Source: an uncultured Cellvibrio sp. (GTDB lineage Bacteria > Pseudomonadota > Gammaproteobacteria > Pseudomonadales > Cellvibrionaceae). Taken from it: a stretch of DNA of 64,000 nt. The stretch is taken from NCBI GenBank assembly GCA_946481095.1, contig CAMLML010000014.1, positions 4,198 to 68,197 of the forward strand, given 5' to 3'. The translations under genes were made by a program, and so were the position numbers. The number at the start of each line of letters is the position of its first letter. Within the stretch, counting starts at the first letter, position 1. Below the pieces are notes generated by a model. The model saw only the letters and a list, made by a program, of their open reading frames with translations. It made no database searches and had not been told where the DNA came from. Positions 27,458 to 37,251 of the stretch are shown piece after piece.

Positions 27458-29863
27458 ATGCCCTTCTACTTGTTGTTATTTTCTGCTGCTGTTTTATCGG
27501 TTGGTCTGTTTCAGGATTTACCTTCCCCTTATTGGTCTCTGATTGTTATACCGCTATTATTTTTGATCCGCTTTTACCGGTGGCTTAAATTTTTATTGCC
27601 TGTTTATTTAGGTTTGTGTATTGGTGTTTTGTCTGGATATCAATATTTGGCTCATCAGCTTTCTGTATCTGATTCAGGCAAAGAATTTATTCTGCACGGA
27701 ACTATTTCCGGTCTGCCAAAACAGGAATCTCGTCAAATACGATTTACAGTAGATGTGGATTCATTGGTAACCTCAACGCATAAACCCCTGCAGAATATTC
27801 CTCACAAAATACAATTATCCTGGTATCTCAATCGCTATCAAACACTGCCGCAATTACAAATAGGTGATAAGTGGCAATGGCGAGTTAAATTGCACAAGCC
27901 ACGCAGTATGGTGAATCCGGGGGGATTTGATTATCAAGCCTGGTTAATTCGGCGGGGCGTGGGCGCAACCGGCTATGTAATACAGGGTGATAATCGAAAA
28001 ATAACAGAAAATAAAAGTGCTGGTTTTTCTTACTGGATCGATCAACAACGTTACAGATTACAGCGTTGGGTGGTAAATCAAAGTGATTCGCCACATAAGG
28101 GTATTCTGGTGGCGTTATTAATTGGTGACAGTACATTGGTGGATAAAAAAGATTGGTTGGCTATGCAGCAAACAGGTACCAATCATTTAATTGCAATTTC
28201 CGGATTACATGTAGGTTTTTTGGCAATTTTCGGGTTTTATCTGGGGTTATTGATCGGGCGTTTATTGCAACTGTTCGCTATTCGTTTTCCTGCGCAATAT
28301 TTCGCTTATGTCGGTGCTATCAGTTGCGCTGCTTTTTATTCCGCACTGGCAGGGTTTAATATACCCACAGTGAGAACATTGGTTATGTTGTCATTATTTT
28401 ATTGGATGTGTTTATCTCGGCGTGAAACGGGAATTGTGGATATTTTGTGTTTGGCATTAGCCTGTGTGGTGATAATGGATCCACTTGCTGGATACGATCC
28501 GGGGTTTTGGTTGTCTTTTGGTGCGGTTGCTTTATTGGTTTTAGGGTTTTCAGGACGAAAAAATATCAAACAAGTAAAATCAGTAAGATATTTAAATCAC
28601 CTGCAAAAAACAATTTTTACCTACATGAAATCGCAATGGATTATGTTTATCGGATTAATCGTTCCATTATTAATTCTGGTTAACAGTTTTTCATTAGCTG
28701 CGCCCGTAGCCAATGCTATCGCCATACCCATGATTACATTTTTTGTGGTGCCTTGTTTGTTGTTGGCCGCTGTTGTTGAAAATATTATGCCTGTTTCCGG
28801 TCAGTTATTGTTGTCCCTAGCCGAGTGGGGAATCGAGCATTTATTGGTGTTTTTGCGATGGTTATTAAGTACCGCACCTGGAAAATTGAATCCGGTGATT
28901 TCTTTATCGCCATGGATGAGTTTGTGGATTGGTTTTTGTTGTCTGTTAATTCTATTACCGCGAGGATTTTTCTCCCGCCGCTTAAGTTTTGGCGCATTGA
29001 TTTTATCTTTCACTATTCATTATCTATTACCCAAACCGGATCAACCTGATTTAGGTGTAATGGTTTTGGATGTGGGGCAGGGTACAGCAATAGTAGTGCG
29101 TGTTGGTGACAAAACATTGGTCTATGATACAGGCGCTGCTTTTTCAGATAATTTTGATGCTGGTAGTGGAATTATTACACCTTATCTGCGGTCAGAGGCG
29201 ATAACGAAAATAGACAAATTGGTTGTCAGTCACAATGATCTTGATCATGCCGGTGGGTTGTCTGGTTTGTTGGAAACTACGCAAGTGGAAGAATTATTAT
29301 TGGGTCAATATCGACCTGTGTTTGTTCCAACAATTGCTCAGGAAAAAATGTACGCCAAAACAGACAATACAACCTCATGCCATCAATCTGCAGATTGGGT
29401 CTGGCAGGGTGTGAATTTTCATTTTGTTAAATGGCCCTTACGAAAACGAGCCAGTGCAAATAATTATTCTTGCGTACTGTTAATTGATTATCAGGGTCAA
29501 AAAATTCTTTTGCCAGGCGATCTGGAGAAAGAGGTGGAATCGCAATTGTTGGGCATGGGAGCTTTGCCAAAAAATATACAGCTTTTACTGGTGGGGCATC
29601 ATGGGAGTTTGAGTTCATCTACAGTTGAATTTGTCGAGTTTATAAAACCCGAACAGGTTGTTTATTCTGCCGGATTTCAAAATCGTTACGGGCATCCGCA
29701 TCCGAAAGTGCGCGCGCGATTTCAAGCGATTAATAGTCAGGAATTCAACACGGCAACTCATGGCGCTTTGGATTTTCGCTGGAAAGCCGGGCAAGCTTTA
29801 CCGGTTGTGGCCTACAGACAAGGCTATAAACGTTATTGGTTTGATAATGCGATTGATGAATAG
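27458..29863 (+). CDS. comEC: ComEC/Rec2 DNA uptake channel
   Basis: This 801-residue protein is full length for ComEC: N-terminal DUF4131 region, a polytopic competence domain (GTNHLIAISGLHVGFLAIFG is the hallmark), and a C-terminal metallo-beta-lactamase domain (VMVLDVGQGTAIVV, VVSHNDLDHAGGL, LLLVGHHGS). It carries single-stranded DNA over the inner membrane in natural transformation. AAGGATGAG precedes the ATG. It heads a comEC-exbB-exbD-lpxK run as in Pseudomonas. Whether the cell is transformable is not shown here. Confidence 0.95.
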   Translation: MPFYLLLFSAAVLSVGLFQDLPSPYWSLIVIPLLFLIRFYRWLKFLLPVYLGLCIGVLSGYQYLAHQLSVSDSGKEFILHGTISGLPKQESRQIRFTVDVDSLVTSTHKPLQNIPHKIQLSWYLNRYQTLPQLQIGDKWQWRVKLHKPRSMVNPGGFDYQAWLIRRGVGATGYVIQGDNRKITENKSAGFSYWIDQQRYRLQRWVVNQSDSPHKGILVALLIGDSTLVDKKDWLAMQQTGTNHLIAISGLHVGFLAIFGFYLGLLIGRLLQLFAIRFPAQYFAYVGAISCAAFYSALAGFNIPTVRTLVMLSLFYWMCLSRRETGIVDILCLALACVVIMDPLAGYDPGFWLSFGAVALLVLGFSGRKNIKQVKSVRYLNHLQKTIFTYMKSQWIMFIGLIVPLLILVNSFSLAAPVANAIAIPMITFFVVPCLLLAAVVENIMPVSGQLLLSLAEWGIEHLLVFLRWLLSTAPGKLNPVISLSPWMSLWIGFCCLLILLPRGFFSRRLSFGALILSFTIHYLLPKPDQPDLGVMVLDVGQGTAIVVRVGDKTLVYDTGAAFSDNFDAGSGIITPYLRSEAITKIDKLVVSHNDLDHAGGLSGLLETTQVEELLLGQYRPVFVPTIAQEKMYAKTDNTTSCHQSADWVWQGVNFHFVKWPLRKRASANNYSCVLLIDYQGQKILLPGDLEKEVESQLLGMGALPKNIQLLLVGHHGSLSSSTVEFVEFIKPEQVVYSAGFQNRYGHPHPKVRARFQAINSQEFNTATHGALDFRWKAGQALPVVAYRQGYKRYWFDNAIDE

Positions 29864-29998
29864 TCCGCAGATAGACAATCTTGCGTTGTGTACCAAAATA
29901 ACTACCCATACAATGCGAGCCGGGTCTATTGGGTTAATAGTCTCCTGGTTCGATAATGATTAATTGTGTTTCGTAATATTCAGTCTGAGGATCAAAGT

Positions 29999-30625
29999 GT
30001 GATTGCGATAATTATTTCCGGCGGTTGGTTAATGTTGCCCATAATTCTCTGTTCTTTGGTGGTATTGGCCGTGAGCATTGAACGTTTCTGGACGCTGAAT
30101 TCAAACAAAATTGCACCGAGAACATTGTTGGCTCAAGTGTGGAGTTGGTTGAAGAATAATCAAATGGACGCAGCAAAATTGCGCGAACTCAAGCAATCCT
30201 CTCCTCTGGGTTCCATTCTTGCTGCAGGTTTGAGTAATTCCAAACAAGGTCGTGAAGTCATGAAAGACTCCATTCAGGAAGCAGCGAATAAAGTTATTCA
30301 CGATTTGGAAAAATACATCAGTTTGCTGGGCACTATTGCCAATATCGCACCGCTGCTGGGACTGTTGGGTACTGTGTTCGGTATGATTCAAACATTCAAC
30401 GCCATTATGATTCAAGGATCTGGCAATACCGGTGCATTGGCCGGTGGTATTTCAGTTGCATTGATTACCACTGCAGCAGGATTGATTGTTGCTATTCCTG
30501 CAACAATCAGCCACAGATTTTTTCAGCGGCGAATAGATTCTATTGTAGTTGTACTTGAAGAAGAATCCATAAAACTGGTTGATGCTTTGCATAGTGAACG
30601 TCGTGTAGACGTCAAACAAAATTAA
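29999..30625 (+). CDS. exbB: ExbB/TolQ-family proton channel protein
   Basis: This 208-residue protein has three transmembrane segments and the MotA/TolQ/ExbB core (LLGTIANIAPLLGLLGTVFGMIQTF and GGISVALITTAAGLIVAIPA). With the following ExbD it forms a proton-driven energy module. The frame is open to a GTG at 29966; the GTG at 29999 is preferred because GAGG lies eight bases before it and it gives the compact MIAIIISGGWLMLPII start usual for this subfamily. The position next to lpxK suggests a lipid or envelope role rather than TonB uptake. Confidence 0.9.
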   Translation: MIAIIISGGWLMLPIILCSLVVLAVSIERFWTLNSNKIAPRTLLAQVWSWLKNNQMDAAKLRELKQSSPLGSILAAGLSNSKQGREVMKDSIQEAANKVIHDLEKYISLLGTIANIAPLLGLLGTVFGMIQTFNAIMIQGSGNTGALAGGISVALITTAAGLIVAIPATISHRFFQRRIDSIVVVLEEESIKLVDALHSERRVDVKQN

Positions 30626-30635
30626 GGAGATTGCG

Positions 30636-31064
30636 ATGAAGTTTCGTCGTCAATCGACCAACAATGATGAAGTGAATTTGACACCCTTGATTGATGTGGT
30701 GTTTTTATTGTTGATATTTTTCATGGTATCAACATCTTTTACCAAAGAGACACATTTAAAAGTTGATTTGCCTCAAGCTGCAGGTGCGCCTGGTAGTGAG
30801 CAACCGGATCAAATTGAAATTTTAATTGCGGTTGATGGAAGTTATGCTGTGAATGGTCGTGCGTTGGTTAATACTCGCTTGGAAACATTAAAAACAGCGC
30901 TTGGCAATACGGCAAATGGCAACACAAAATTACCCCTGATTATTACGGCTGACGCCAAAACGCCGCATCAATATGTTGTGCGAGCCATGGATGTTGCAGG
31001 GCAGTTAGGTTTTGTGAATTTGCGCATGACGACAAGAATGCCGGATCCAGAAACGGAGAAGTAG
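30636..31064 (+). CDS. exbD: ExbD/TolR-family protein
   Basis: This 142-residue protein has a short cytoplasmic start, one transmembrane helix with the ion-path Asp (VNLTPLIDVVFLLLIFFMVST) and a periplasmic TolR-like domain ending VGQLGFVNLRMTTR in spirit (here AGQLGFVNLRMTT). It pairs with the preceding ExbB; spacing is ten bases with AAGGAG before the ATG. lpxK follows. Confidence 0.93.
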   Translation: MKFRRQSTNNDEVNLTPLIDVVFLLLIFFMVSTSFTKETHLKVDLPQAAGAPGSEQPDQIEILIAVDGSYAVNGRALVNTRLETLKTALGNTANGNTKLPLIITADAKTPHQYVVRAMDVAGQLGFVNLRMTTRMPDPETEK

Positions 31065-31084
31065 ATAAATACCCTCTCCCAATC

Positions 31085-32137
31085 ATGAAAAAAAACTCAT
31101 TTGAATCATTTTTCCTGCGCAATTGGTATGGCAAAAGTCGTTGGACACTTTTGCTTTTGCCTTTAAACATTATTTTTATATTGCTTGCAAGTTTTCGTCG
31201 TTGGTGCCTAATACAATTCAAACAGCGTACACCCACAATACCCCTGATTGTAGTTGGTAATATTTCTGTTGGTGGTACGGGTAAAACGCCACTCATTATT
31301 GCATTGGTTAAAAAACTTCAGGCTGAAGGTTTTGCGCCTGCTGTTATCAGTCGCGGTTATGGCAGTTTGGCAAAAGAATATCCTTACACTATCACCAATC
31401 AATCAACAGCTGTTGAAGCGGGTGATGAACCTTTTAGTATTTTCCAGCAAACACAATGTCCTGTTGTGATTGGTGCAAATCGTTTTGATTCTATTTCGTC
31501 TGCGCGCAATCAACATGTTGATTTGGTATTAAGTGATGATGGTTTACAGGATTACCGTTTGGGACGACATCTCGAGATTGCGGTAATTGATGGGCAGCGT
31601 TGGTTTGGCAATGGATGGCGATTACCTGTTGGGCCCTTGCGTGAATCTGTTTCGCGTTTATCCGGTGTTGATATGTTAGTGGTGAATAGTCCATCGGAAC
31701 ATTCATTGAAAAATGCACCCATAGTCAATTTTCACAGTATGCAAATCAAACCCTGTTATTGGGTAAAGATTAAAACCAATGAAGTTTTATCACTGGATGC
31801 TTTTCCCCATTCCGATGTTCATGCGGTAGCTGGCATTGGTAACCCGCAGCGTTTTTATCAAACATTGAAACAACTGGAACTGGATTTTATTGAACATGAT
31901 TTTCCAGATCATCATGATTATCGTGTGGAAGACTTTTATTTCGCCGGTGAAAAACCTGTGGTGATGACCGAAAAAGATGCAGTCAAGTGTCAATCCTTTG
32001 CAAAGCAGAATTGGTACTACCTGGCTGTTGAAGCACAGTTGGATGATGTTTTCTGGCAAGAATTCATGCAAAAGGTGAAATCAATCAGGGTTCAGAAATA
32101 CACCGGAAAAATATTACACAACAACTTGATTCCATAA
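31085..32137 (+). CDS. lpxK: Tetraacyldisaccharide 4'-kinase
   Basis: This 350-residue enzyme phosphorylates the 4' position of the lipid A disaccharide at the inner membrane. It has an N-terminal membrane-anchoring helix, the P-loop VVGNISVGGTGKTPL (about residues 56-70), VISRGYGS and VLSDDGLQDYRLGR. Its last 24 bases overlap the 3' end of a convergent glycosyltransferase gene. In Pseudomonas ycaR-kdsB follow; here they are absent. Confidence 0.95.
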   Translation: MKKNSFESFFLRNWYGKSRWTLLLLPLNIIFILLASFRRWCLIQFKQRTPTIPLIVVGNISVGGTGKTPLIIALVKKLQAEGFAPAVISRGYGSLAKEYPYTITNQSTAVEAGDEPFSIFQQTQCPVVIGANRFDSISSARNQHVDLVLSDDGLQDYRLGRHLEIAVIDGQRWFGNGWRLPVGPLRESVSRLSGVDMLVVNSPSEHSLKNAPIVNFHSMQIKPCYWVKIKTNEVLSLDAFPHSDVHAVAGIGNPQRFYQTLKQLELDFIEHDFPDHHDYRVEDFYFAGEKPVVMTEKDAVKCQSFAKQNWYYLAVEAQLDDVFWQEFMQKVKSIRVQKYTGKILHNNLIP

Positions 32138-33139
32138 TCGCTTGTGCAAACTTGCTATATCTTCACCTTTATTTTCCAATAGCCATTCAATGACCGCTTC
32201 TGCAACAGCAGGATAATTCATGGGCGGTCTGTTAGGTAGCTGCAACCATTTTGCTATGGTTTGTTGATCAAATTTTTTAGCAACACTACCAAAACCCAAT
32301 TTTTCCAGTGCAAGTGCGTTGGAGAATTGCTCCATTTGTCCTTGTAATGGCTTAACCAATAATTTTTTGCCAAGGTGTAATGCTTCGCTTGGCAGTTCAA
32401 ATCCTGCGCTGCAAATAACACCTTCGCAACGATGAAGATCCTGCTGAAATCCTTCCCGCGAAAAAGGGCGAAGGTGAATGTTGCCTTCATCGGTTGCTTG
32501 TTTGACGGGTTGATAAATATAGAATTCGTAATCAGTAAAATTTTTCAATTGTGGGACTATATCTTCGGGGGATGCAAAAGGCAGATATACCAAATAATGT
32601 TTTGCTGTAAATTCATTCGCGTAATGGCTGGCTTCCACTATAGGTGGAAGAATATTCGTATGATAGGGATACCAGTGTAATCCCAATGCGGTATCAACAG
32701 GTGCAAATTTATGCATGAACCAGTCAGTCACAAAATTATTTCCGGATTTTGGAATGGGATAAAAAAAAGCATTTTGATGCGACACCCCAAAAACCTGTTT
32801 TCCTGCACGTCTTGCTGCCCAGGCAGTGATAGGTTCAAAATCATTAAATATAAAATCGTAATGGCTGACATCAACTTGTTTAATGTCACGAAAAAATTGT
32901 CGTATCCATGTCGATTTTGCTGTTTTTATGAAATTGATTTTTCCATGCTCCGTTACAAAAGTCATGCCTCTGTAAACGGTAAAGTCACCAAATATTTCCA
33001 TATCAAAAAAATCCTTTCGTTCCCTTCCCGAAAACACCCAATCAACTTCTATTCCTTTTTGTTTAAATGCTTTAGCCATTACGCGAGCACGTGTTAGATG
33101 ACCGTTACCCGTACCCTGAACTCCATAAAGTATTTTCAT
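32114..33139 (-). CDS. MJ1255/VC2487-family glycosyltransferase
   Basis: This 341-residue protein matches the MJ1255/VC2487 group of GT-B glycosyltransferases: MKILYGVQGTGNGHLTRARVMA at the N-terminus, FNDFEPITAWAARRAG, FGVSHQNAF, and CSAGFELPSEALHLGKKLLVKP in the donor-binding half. The sugar donor and acceptor are unknown. It is followed upstream by a PAP2-type lipid phosphatase 31 bases away on the same strand, and it faces lpxK, which hints at an envelope lipid or surface sugar product. Confidence 0.82.
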   Translation of the reverse strand: MKILYGVQGTGNGHLTRARVMAKAFKQKGIEVDWVFSGRERKDFFDMEIFGDFTVYRGMTFVTEHGKINFIKTAKSTWIRQFFRDIKQVDVSHYDFIFNDFEPITAWAARRAGKQVFGVSHQNAFFYPIPKSGNNFVTDWFMHKFAPVDTALGLHWYPYHTNILPPIVEASHYANEFTAKHYLVYLPFASPEDIVPQLKNFTDYEFYIYQPVKQATDEGNIHLRPFSREGFQQDLHRCEGVICSAGFELPSEALHLGKKLLVKPLQGQMEQFSNALALEKLGFGSVAKKFDQQTIAKWLQLPNRPPMNYPAVAEAVIEWLLENKGEDIASLHKRLWNQVVV

Positions 33140-33170
33140 AAATTTTAAATATTACCTTTTACTTTTTCTC

Positions 33171-33701
33171 TTAAAAAAACGAATACAAATAGATTCCTGA
33201 ATAAGCGCAACAACTACCGAGCGCGGCACCTGCCAGTAAATCAGTAGGGTAATGTACGCCCAACAAAACACGGCTAATTGCAATCATGCTGGCCCAAACA
33301 AAACAAATTAAGGCAAATGCCGGATAGAAATTTAAAATCAGACAAGCAAATAAAAATGCAGCAGCAGTGTGGCCTGATGGAAAACTGAATTGGTCTGAAG
33401 GTGTAATCCAGGCTTGATAAGATTGAATGGTGGTTGCCGGACGATCCCGTTTGATTACATTTTTTAATACAAGATAAAGACTGACATCGAGAATGTAGGC
33501 GATAATTCCGGACCAAAAAAATTGACTGCTTGCAATTGGTTCCAGCAATAAAATTGCAAGAGCTATGAAGAGATAAACATGGCCATCGCCAGTGTGGGAA
33601 ATGAAACGGATCGATTTTTTATAGGGGAACTTTTTCGTGACATGAACCCACAAAAAAGCCAAAGTATCCCAGTGGTGGACTCTCCGAAAAAATGCGTTCA
33701 T
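33171..33701 (-). CDS. PAP2-family membrane phosphatase
   Basis: This 176-residue protein has several transmembrane helices and the three PAP2 motifs: KNVIKRDRPA (motif 1), FPSGHTAAAF (motif 2) and SRVLLGVHYPTDLLAG (motif 3). Such enzymes dephosphorylate lipid phosphates like undecaprenyl pyrophosphate, phosphatidate or lipid A. The start at 33701 was chosen because GAGGGC stands before it; the frame extends to 33740. It is probably cotranscribed with the glycosyltransferase and lies divergent from dgkA. Confidence 0.9.
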   Translation of the reverse strand: MNAFFRRVHHWDTLAFLWVHVTKKFPYKKSIRFISHTGDGHVYLFIALAILLLEPIASSQFFWSGIIAYILDVSLYLVLKNVIKRDRPATTIQSYQAWITPSDQFSFPSGHTAAAFLFACLILNFYPAFALICFVWASMIAISRVLLGVHYPTDLLAGAALGSCCAYSGIYLYSFF

Positions 33702-33802
33702 TATGTCGCCCTCGTTGATATCACGAGATAGTAATAACAATTACTTGTGACATTTTTGTGACGGGAAAACCGCTTGAATATTAATTAAATCCGGAGATGG
33801 GA

Positions 33803-34189
33803 ATGAGTAAGCCTGGCAAGACGGGTATTGCCCGTGTGATAGATGCGTTTGGGTATTCAATGAAAGGTTTGGCGGCTTGTTGGCGATTTGAAGCTGCTTT
33901 TCGCCAGGAAGTTATTCTGGGTTTGATCTTGACGCCCGTTGCGTTTTGGTTGGCGCAGAGTCATATCGAACTCATTTTATTGTTGATGACCATTTTTCTG
34001 GTCTGGATGGCGGAACTCGCTAATTCTTCAGTAGAGGCGGTTGTGGATCGTACTGGCTCGGAGAAGCATGAGTTGTCGGGGCGCGCAAAAGATATAGGTT
34101 CGGCACTGGTATTTGTTAGTCTGATATTGCTGGGTTTGGTTTGGATAATCATTCTGGTCAATCGTTTTTGCCCTGGATTTTTTTCCTGA
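33803..34189 (+). CDS. dgkA: Diacylglycerol kinase
   Basis: This 128-residue trimeric membrane kinase phosphorylates diacylglycerol to phosphatidate to recycle the by-product of membrane-derived oligosaccharide or similar synthesis. It has three transmembrane helices and the core AELANSSVEAVVDRTGSEKHELSGRAKDIGSA, which holds the metal-binding Glu and catalytic residues. The ATG at 33803 has GGAG six bases upstream, better than the one at 33797. Confidence 0.95.
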   Translation: MSKPGKTGIARVIDAFGYSMKGLAACWRFEAAFRQEVILGLILTPVAFWLAQSHIELILLLMTIFLVWMAELANSSVEAVVDRTGSEKHELSGRAKDIGSALVFVSLILLGLVWIIILVNRFCPGFFS

Positions 34190-34255
34190 ACTATTGAAAC
34201 TCAAAGGCTGATGCTATAGATTGAATGCCTATTTATCATATTTATAAGTTAATTT

Positions 34256-35299
34256 ATGAATCAGGAATTCTCAGTAAACGAACACACCCACAGGCGATTT
34301 AACCCCCTTACCGGTGAATGGCTGTTGGTTTCACCACATAGAACCAAGCGGCCATGGCAGGGGCAACAGGAACAGAGTAGTTGGCCTAACAGCCAGACTC
34401 ATGATCCCCAGTGTTATTTGTGTCCGGGTAATCCGCGAGCCAATGGTGAAGTGAACCCTGACTATCAACAAACCTATGTCTTTACCAATGATTTTGCCGC
34501 TCTGACTGAACAAACCCCGCCGGCACCCGAATCAGATGATGATTTGTTTCAAATCCAGTCTGAAAAGGGAACCAGCAGAGTTATTTGTTTCTCTCCTGAC
34601 CATAGCAAAACTTTGCCGCTATTGAATGATGTGGAAATTCTGGCGGTGATTGGCACCTGGATGAGTGAAGCTGCTGATCTTGGGAAAAAATATCCTGTGG
34701 TTCAGATTTTTGAAAATAAAGGCGCAGTGATGGGATGTTCAAATCCCCATCCTCACGGGCAAATCTGGGCACAGGATCATTTGCCCACCCTGATTCAAAA
34801 AGAAGATCAAACACAGAAACAGTATTTTGCTGAACATAAAAAATCCATGTTGCTCGAATATGCCAATAAAGAGTCAACCCGGCGAGAGCGTGTTGTTACC
34901 GAAAATGATCACTGGTTGGTAGTTGTTCCTTTCTGGGCTGCCTGGCCTTATGAAACGTTATTGTTACCCAAATTTTCCTGTGCACGAATTACAGAATTGA
35001 ATTCATCCGCACAACTGGATTTGGCAAAAATTTTGCGTGATATCACTACGCGTTACGATAATTTATTTTCTTGCTCCTTTCCCTATTCGATGGGGTGGCA
35101 TGGCGCTCCTTTTGTCAATACAGACTGCTCACATTGGCAATTACACGCGCATTTTTTTCCTCCCTTATTGCGCAGTGCAACGGTTAGAAAATTTATGGTG
35201 GGATATGAAATGCTTGCTGAGGCACAACGTGATATTTCTCCTGAACAGGCAGCACAAAGCTTGCGTCAGCAGTCCACTATTCACTTCCGTTTAAAATAA
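34256..35299 (+). CDS. galT: Galactose-1-phosphate uridylyltransferase
   Basis: This 347-residue Leloir enzyme exchanges UDP between glucose 1-phosphate and galactose 1-phosphate. It starts [30 protein letters not shown], has the zinc-site CYLCPGNPR, and the catalytic [10 protein letters not shown] in which the His between two prolines is uridylylated. galK lies 18 bases downstream. galE and a galactose transporter are not in the window. Confidence 0.96.
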   Translation: MNQEFSVNEHTHRRFNPLTGEWLLVSPHRTKRPWQGQQEQSSWPNSQTHDPQCYLCPGNPRANGEVNPDYQQTYVFTNDFAALTEQTPPAPESDDDLFQIQSEKGTSRVICFSPDHSKTLPLLNDVEILAVIGTWMSEAADLGKKYPVVQIFENKGAVMGCSNPHPHGQIWAQDHLPTLIQKEDQTQKQYFAEHKKSMLLEYANKESTRRERVVTENDHWLVVVPFWAAWPYETLLLPKFSCARITELNSSAQLDLAKILRDITTRYDNLFSCSFPYSMGWHGAPFVNTDCSHWQLHAHFFPPLLRSATVRKFMVGYEMLAEAQRDISPEQAAQSLRQQSTIHFRLK

Positions 35300-35317
35300 A
35301 ATCAAATAGGTATTACT

Positions 35318-36475
35318 GTGAAGAATTTGACAGAAAGTCTGGTTAAACAATTATTTGCCGCACGTTTTTCCCGCGAAGCGGATCTGGTAGTGAAAGCACC
35401 GGGACGTGTGAATTTAATTGGTGAGCATACCGATTACAACGGTGGTTTCGTGTTACCGGCAGCCATTAATTACCATACTTATATTGCCGCGGCTGCAAAC
35501 GATAAAAAAATCCTGCGCATAATTGCTGAAGATTTTAATCAACAGCAAATATTGGTTGATCTTGAAAAACCCTTTGAATATGACCACCAACATTCGTGGC
35601 CCAATTATATTTATGGTGTTATCCAGCAATTACAAAAAGCCGGTTATGTATTGAAAGGCGGTGATTTGTTAATTAGCGGTAATGTACCTGCCGGAGCTGG
35701 TTTAAGCAGTTCTGCATCGCTCGAAATGGTGTTGATTCGTGCTTTGTTGGGACTAAGCGGTAACACTATTGATCCAACACAAGCTGCATTGCTGGGACAA
35801 GCGGCGGAAAATCAATTTGTTGGGTGTAATTGCGGGATTATGGATCAACTTATTTCTGCACGTGGGCAGGAATCCTCAGCATTGCTGATTGATTGTGAAT
35901 CATTGGCAACCCGTGCCATTTCGATTCCATCTTCCTGGGAGCTTTTGATCGTACACAGCGGCGTCAAACGTGGTTTGGTTGATAGTGAATACAACCAACG
36001 TCGGCAACAATGTGAAACTGCTGCGGCATATTTCAATCAATCCAGTTTGCGTCATGTGGATTTATCCCGATTATTGGCAGCCGAAAATGATTTGGATCCA
36101 CTCAGTTTTCGCAGGGCGCGCCATGTGTTGACAGAAAATCAGCGCACATTAACAGCCGCTGATGCCCTGATCGCTGGGGATATGCAAACCCTTGCCAGAG
36201 TTATGGCCGAATCCCATGTGTCAATGCGCGATGATTTTGCGATTACCACAACAGCTATTGATCAATTGGTTGCGATTATCCAGAAAGCAGGCAAGGGCAG
36301 TGCGGGCGTGCGCATGACCGGAGGTGGATTTGGGGGTTGTGTTGTGGCAATAGCAGATGCAGCACTGATTCCGGTATTAATTGCGGCTGTTGAAGCAGAG
36401 TACCAGGCGTCAACCGGATGTCATCCGACAATCATCCCTGCAAAAGCCAGTGCAGGAGCGTTCTCTGTCCAGTGA
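35318..36475 (+). CDS. galK: Galactokinase
   Basis: This 385-residue GHMP kinase phosphorylates galactose at C1. It has the galactose-binding GRVNLIGEHTDYNGGFVLP, the ATP-binding GNVPAGAGLSSSASLEM and the C-terminal GVRMTGGGFGGCVVA. GTG start at 35318, with AGG seven bases before. It forms the galTK operon. Confidence 0.96.
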   Translation: MKNLTESLVKQLFAARFSREADLVVKAPGRVNLIGEHTDYNGGFVLPAAINYHTYIAAAANDKKILRIIAEDFNQQQILVDLEKPFEYDHQHSWPNYIYGVIQQLQKAGYVLKGGDLLISGNVPAGAGLSSSASLEMVLIRALLGLSGNTIDPTQAALLGQAAENQFVGCNCGIMDQLISARGQESSALLIDCESLATRAISIPSSWELLIVHSGVKRGLVDSEYNQRRQQCETAAAYFNQSSLRHVDLSRLLAAENDLDPLSFRRARHVLTENQRTLTAADALIAGDMQTLARVMAESHVSMRDDFAITTTAIDQLVAIIQKAGKGSAGVRMTGGGFGGCVVAIADAALIPVLIAAVEAEYQASTGCHPTIIPAKASAGAFSVQ

Positions 36476-36486
36476 TGGGTTTGGTG

Positions 36487-36681
36487 CTAGTGTTTGGTGA
36501 TGGTAGCGTCACCCAAATAGGCAAAATAATCCTGCTCAATACTGCGCCTGGGGGCTCGTCTATCAGATGACTTACGACGTTTGCGGTGATAAAGGTCTAT
36601 AGGCAGCCCCTCGCAGGGATCAAAATCCAGTCTGCGGTCATTTCCTTTGCGTCTATTAATAAAAAATTTGTGTTCGCTCAT
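36487..36681 (-). CDS. Small basic protein with RRKGxDRR repeats
   Basis: This 64-residue protein has a striking basic/acidic pattern: INRRKGNDRRLDFDP and KRRKSSDRRAPRRS. I do not know a function; similar short RR-rich proteins occur in marine gammaproteobacteria. The open frame extends to 36780, but the MSEHKFF start at 36681 gives a compact protein; no strong ribosome-binding site decides it. Located on the strand opposite to galK and bolA. Confidence 0.5.
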   Translation of the reverse strand: MSEHKFFINRRKGNDRRLDFDPCEGLPIDLYHRKRRKSSDRRAPRRSIEQDYFAYLGDATITKH

Positions 36682-36862
36682 GATCAATACGTACAGCCAT
36701 CTTTTAGGGGTTTTCGAAGTGTAGCCTTGAGCGTCAATATTTCTAGTCTTTTTCTTAAAATTTAAGGTTTGAATCGTCATTTTAATTTTATTTGATTGAG
36801 AGCAAGACCTGCCGGGTTTTCGAAATGTAGAATATGCACGCCTTGTTTATGCAGGATCCGAG

Positions 36863-37177
36863 ATGAAACCGATTCAAACATTGATTGAAACCAAACTTCA
36901 GGATGCTTTTTCACCGGAATATTTGTCGGTTGAAAATGAAAGTCATGGGCATGCAGTGCCCAAAGGTTCAGAGTCCCATTTCAAGTTAGTGATAGTGTCG
37001 GCATCGTTTAATGGCAAGCGGCAGGTGCAACGCCAGCAAGCTGTCTATGCGGCTTTGGCTGAAGCTATGGCTGCCGGAGTCCATGCCCTGGCTATGCACA
37101 CTTATTCCCCGGATGAGTGGGCATCAGCAAAGGTTCCGGATTCTCCCGCTTGTATGGGAAAACAGGTTCATAATTAA
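36863..37177 (+). CDS. bolA: BolA-family protein
   Basis: This 104-residue protein has the BolA fold: IQTLIETKLQDAF, LSVENESHGHAVPKGSESHFKLVIVS with the invariant His, and RQQAVYAALAEAM. BolA proteins pair with monothiol glutaredoxins in iron-sulfur handling and affect cell shape. trhO follows 74 bases later. Confidence 0.92.
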   Translation: MKPIQTLIETKLQDAFSPEYLSVENESHGHAVPKGSESHFKLVIVSASFNGKRQVQRQQAVYAALAEAMAAGVHALAMHTYSPDEWASAKVPDSPACMGKQVHN

Positions 37178-37251
37178 CTGGTTGATCAAAAATCAAACGC
37201 CTATAATGCGCGCCCTTAATCTATCCATTTCTCCGTTGGTATTGTCTATTT

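Noticed and set aside
32114..32137. lpxK/glycosyltransferase overlap as a frameshift or misassembly
   Set aside because: The genes are convergent and each has a full-length family match; a 24-base overlap of 3' ends is normal.
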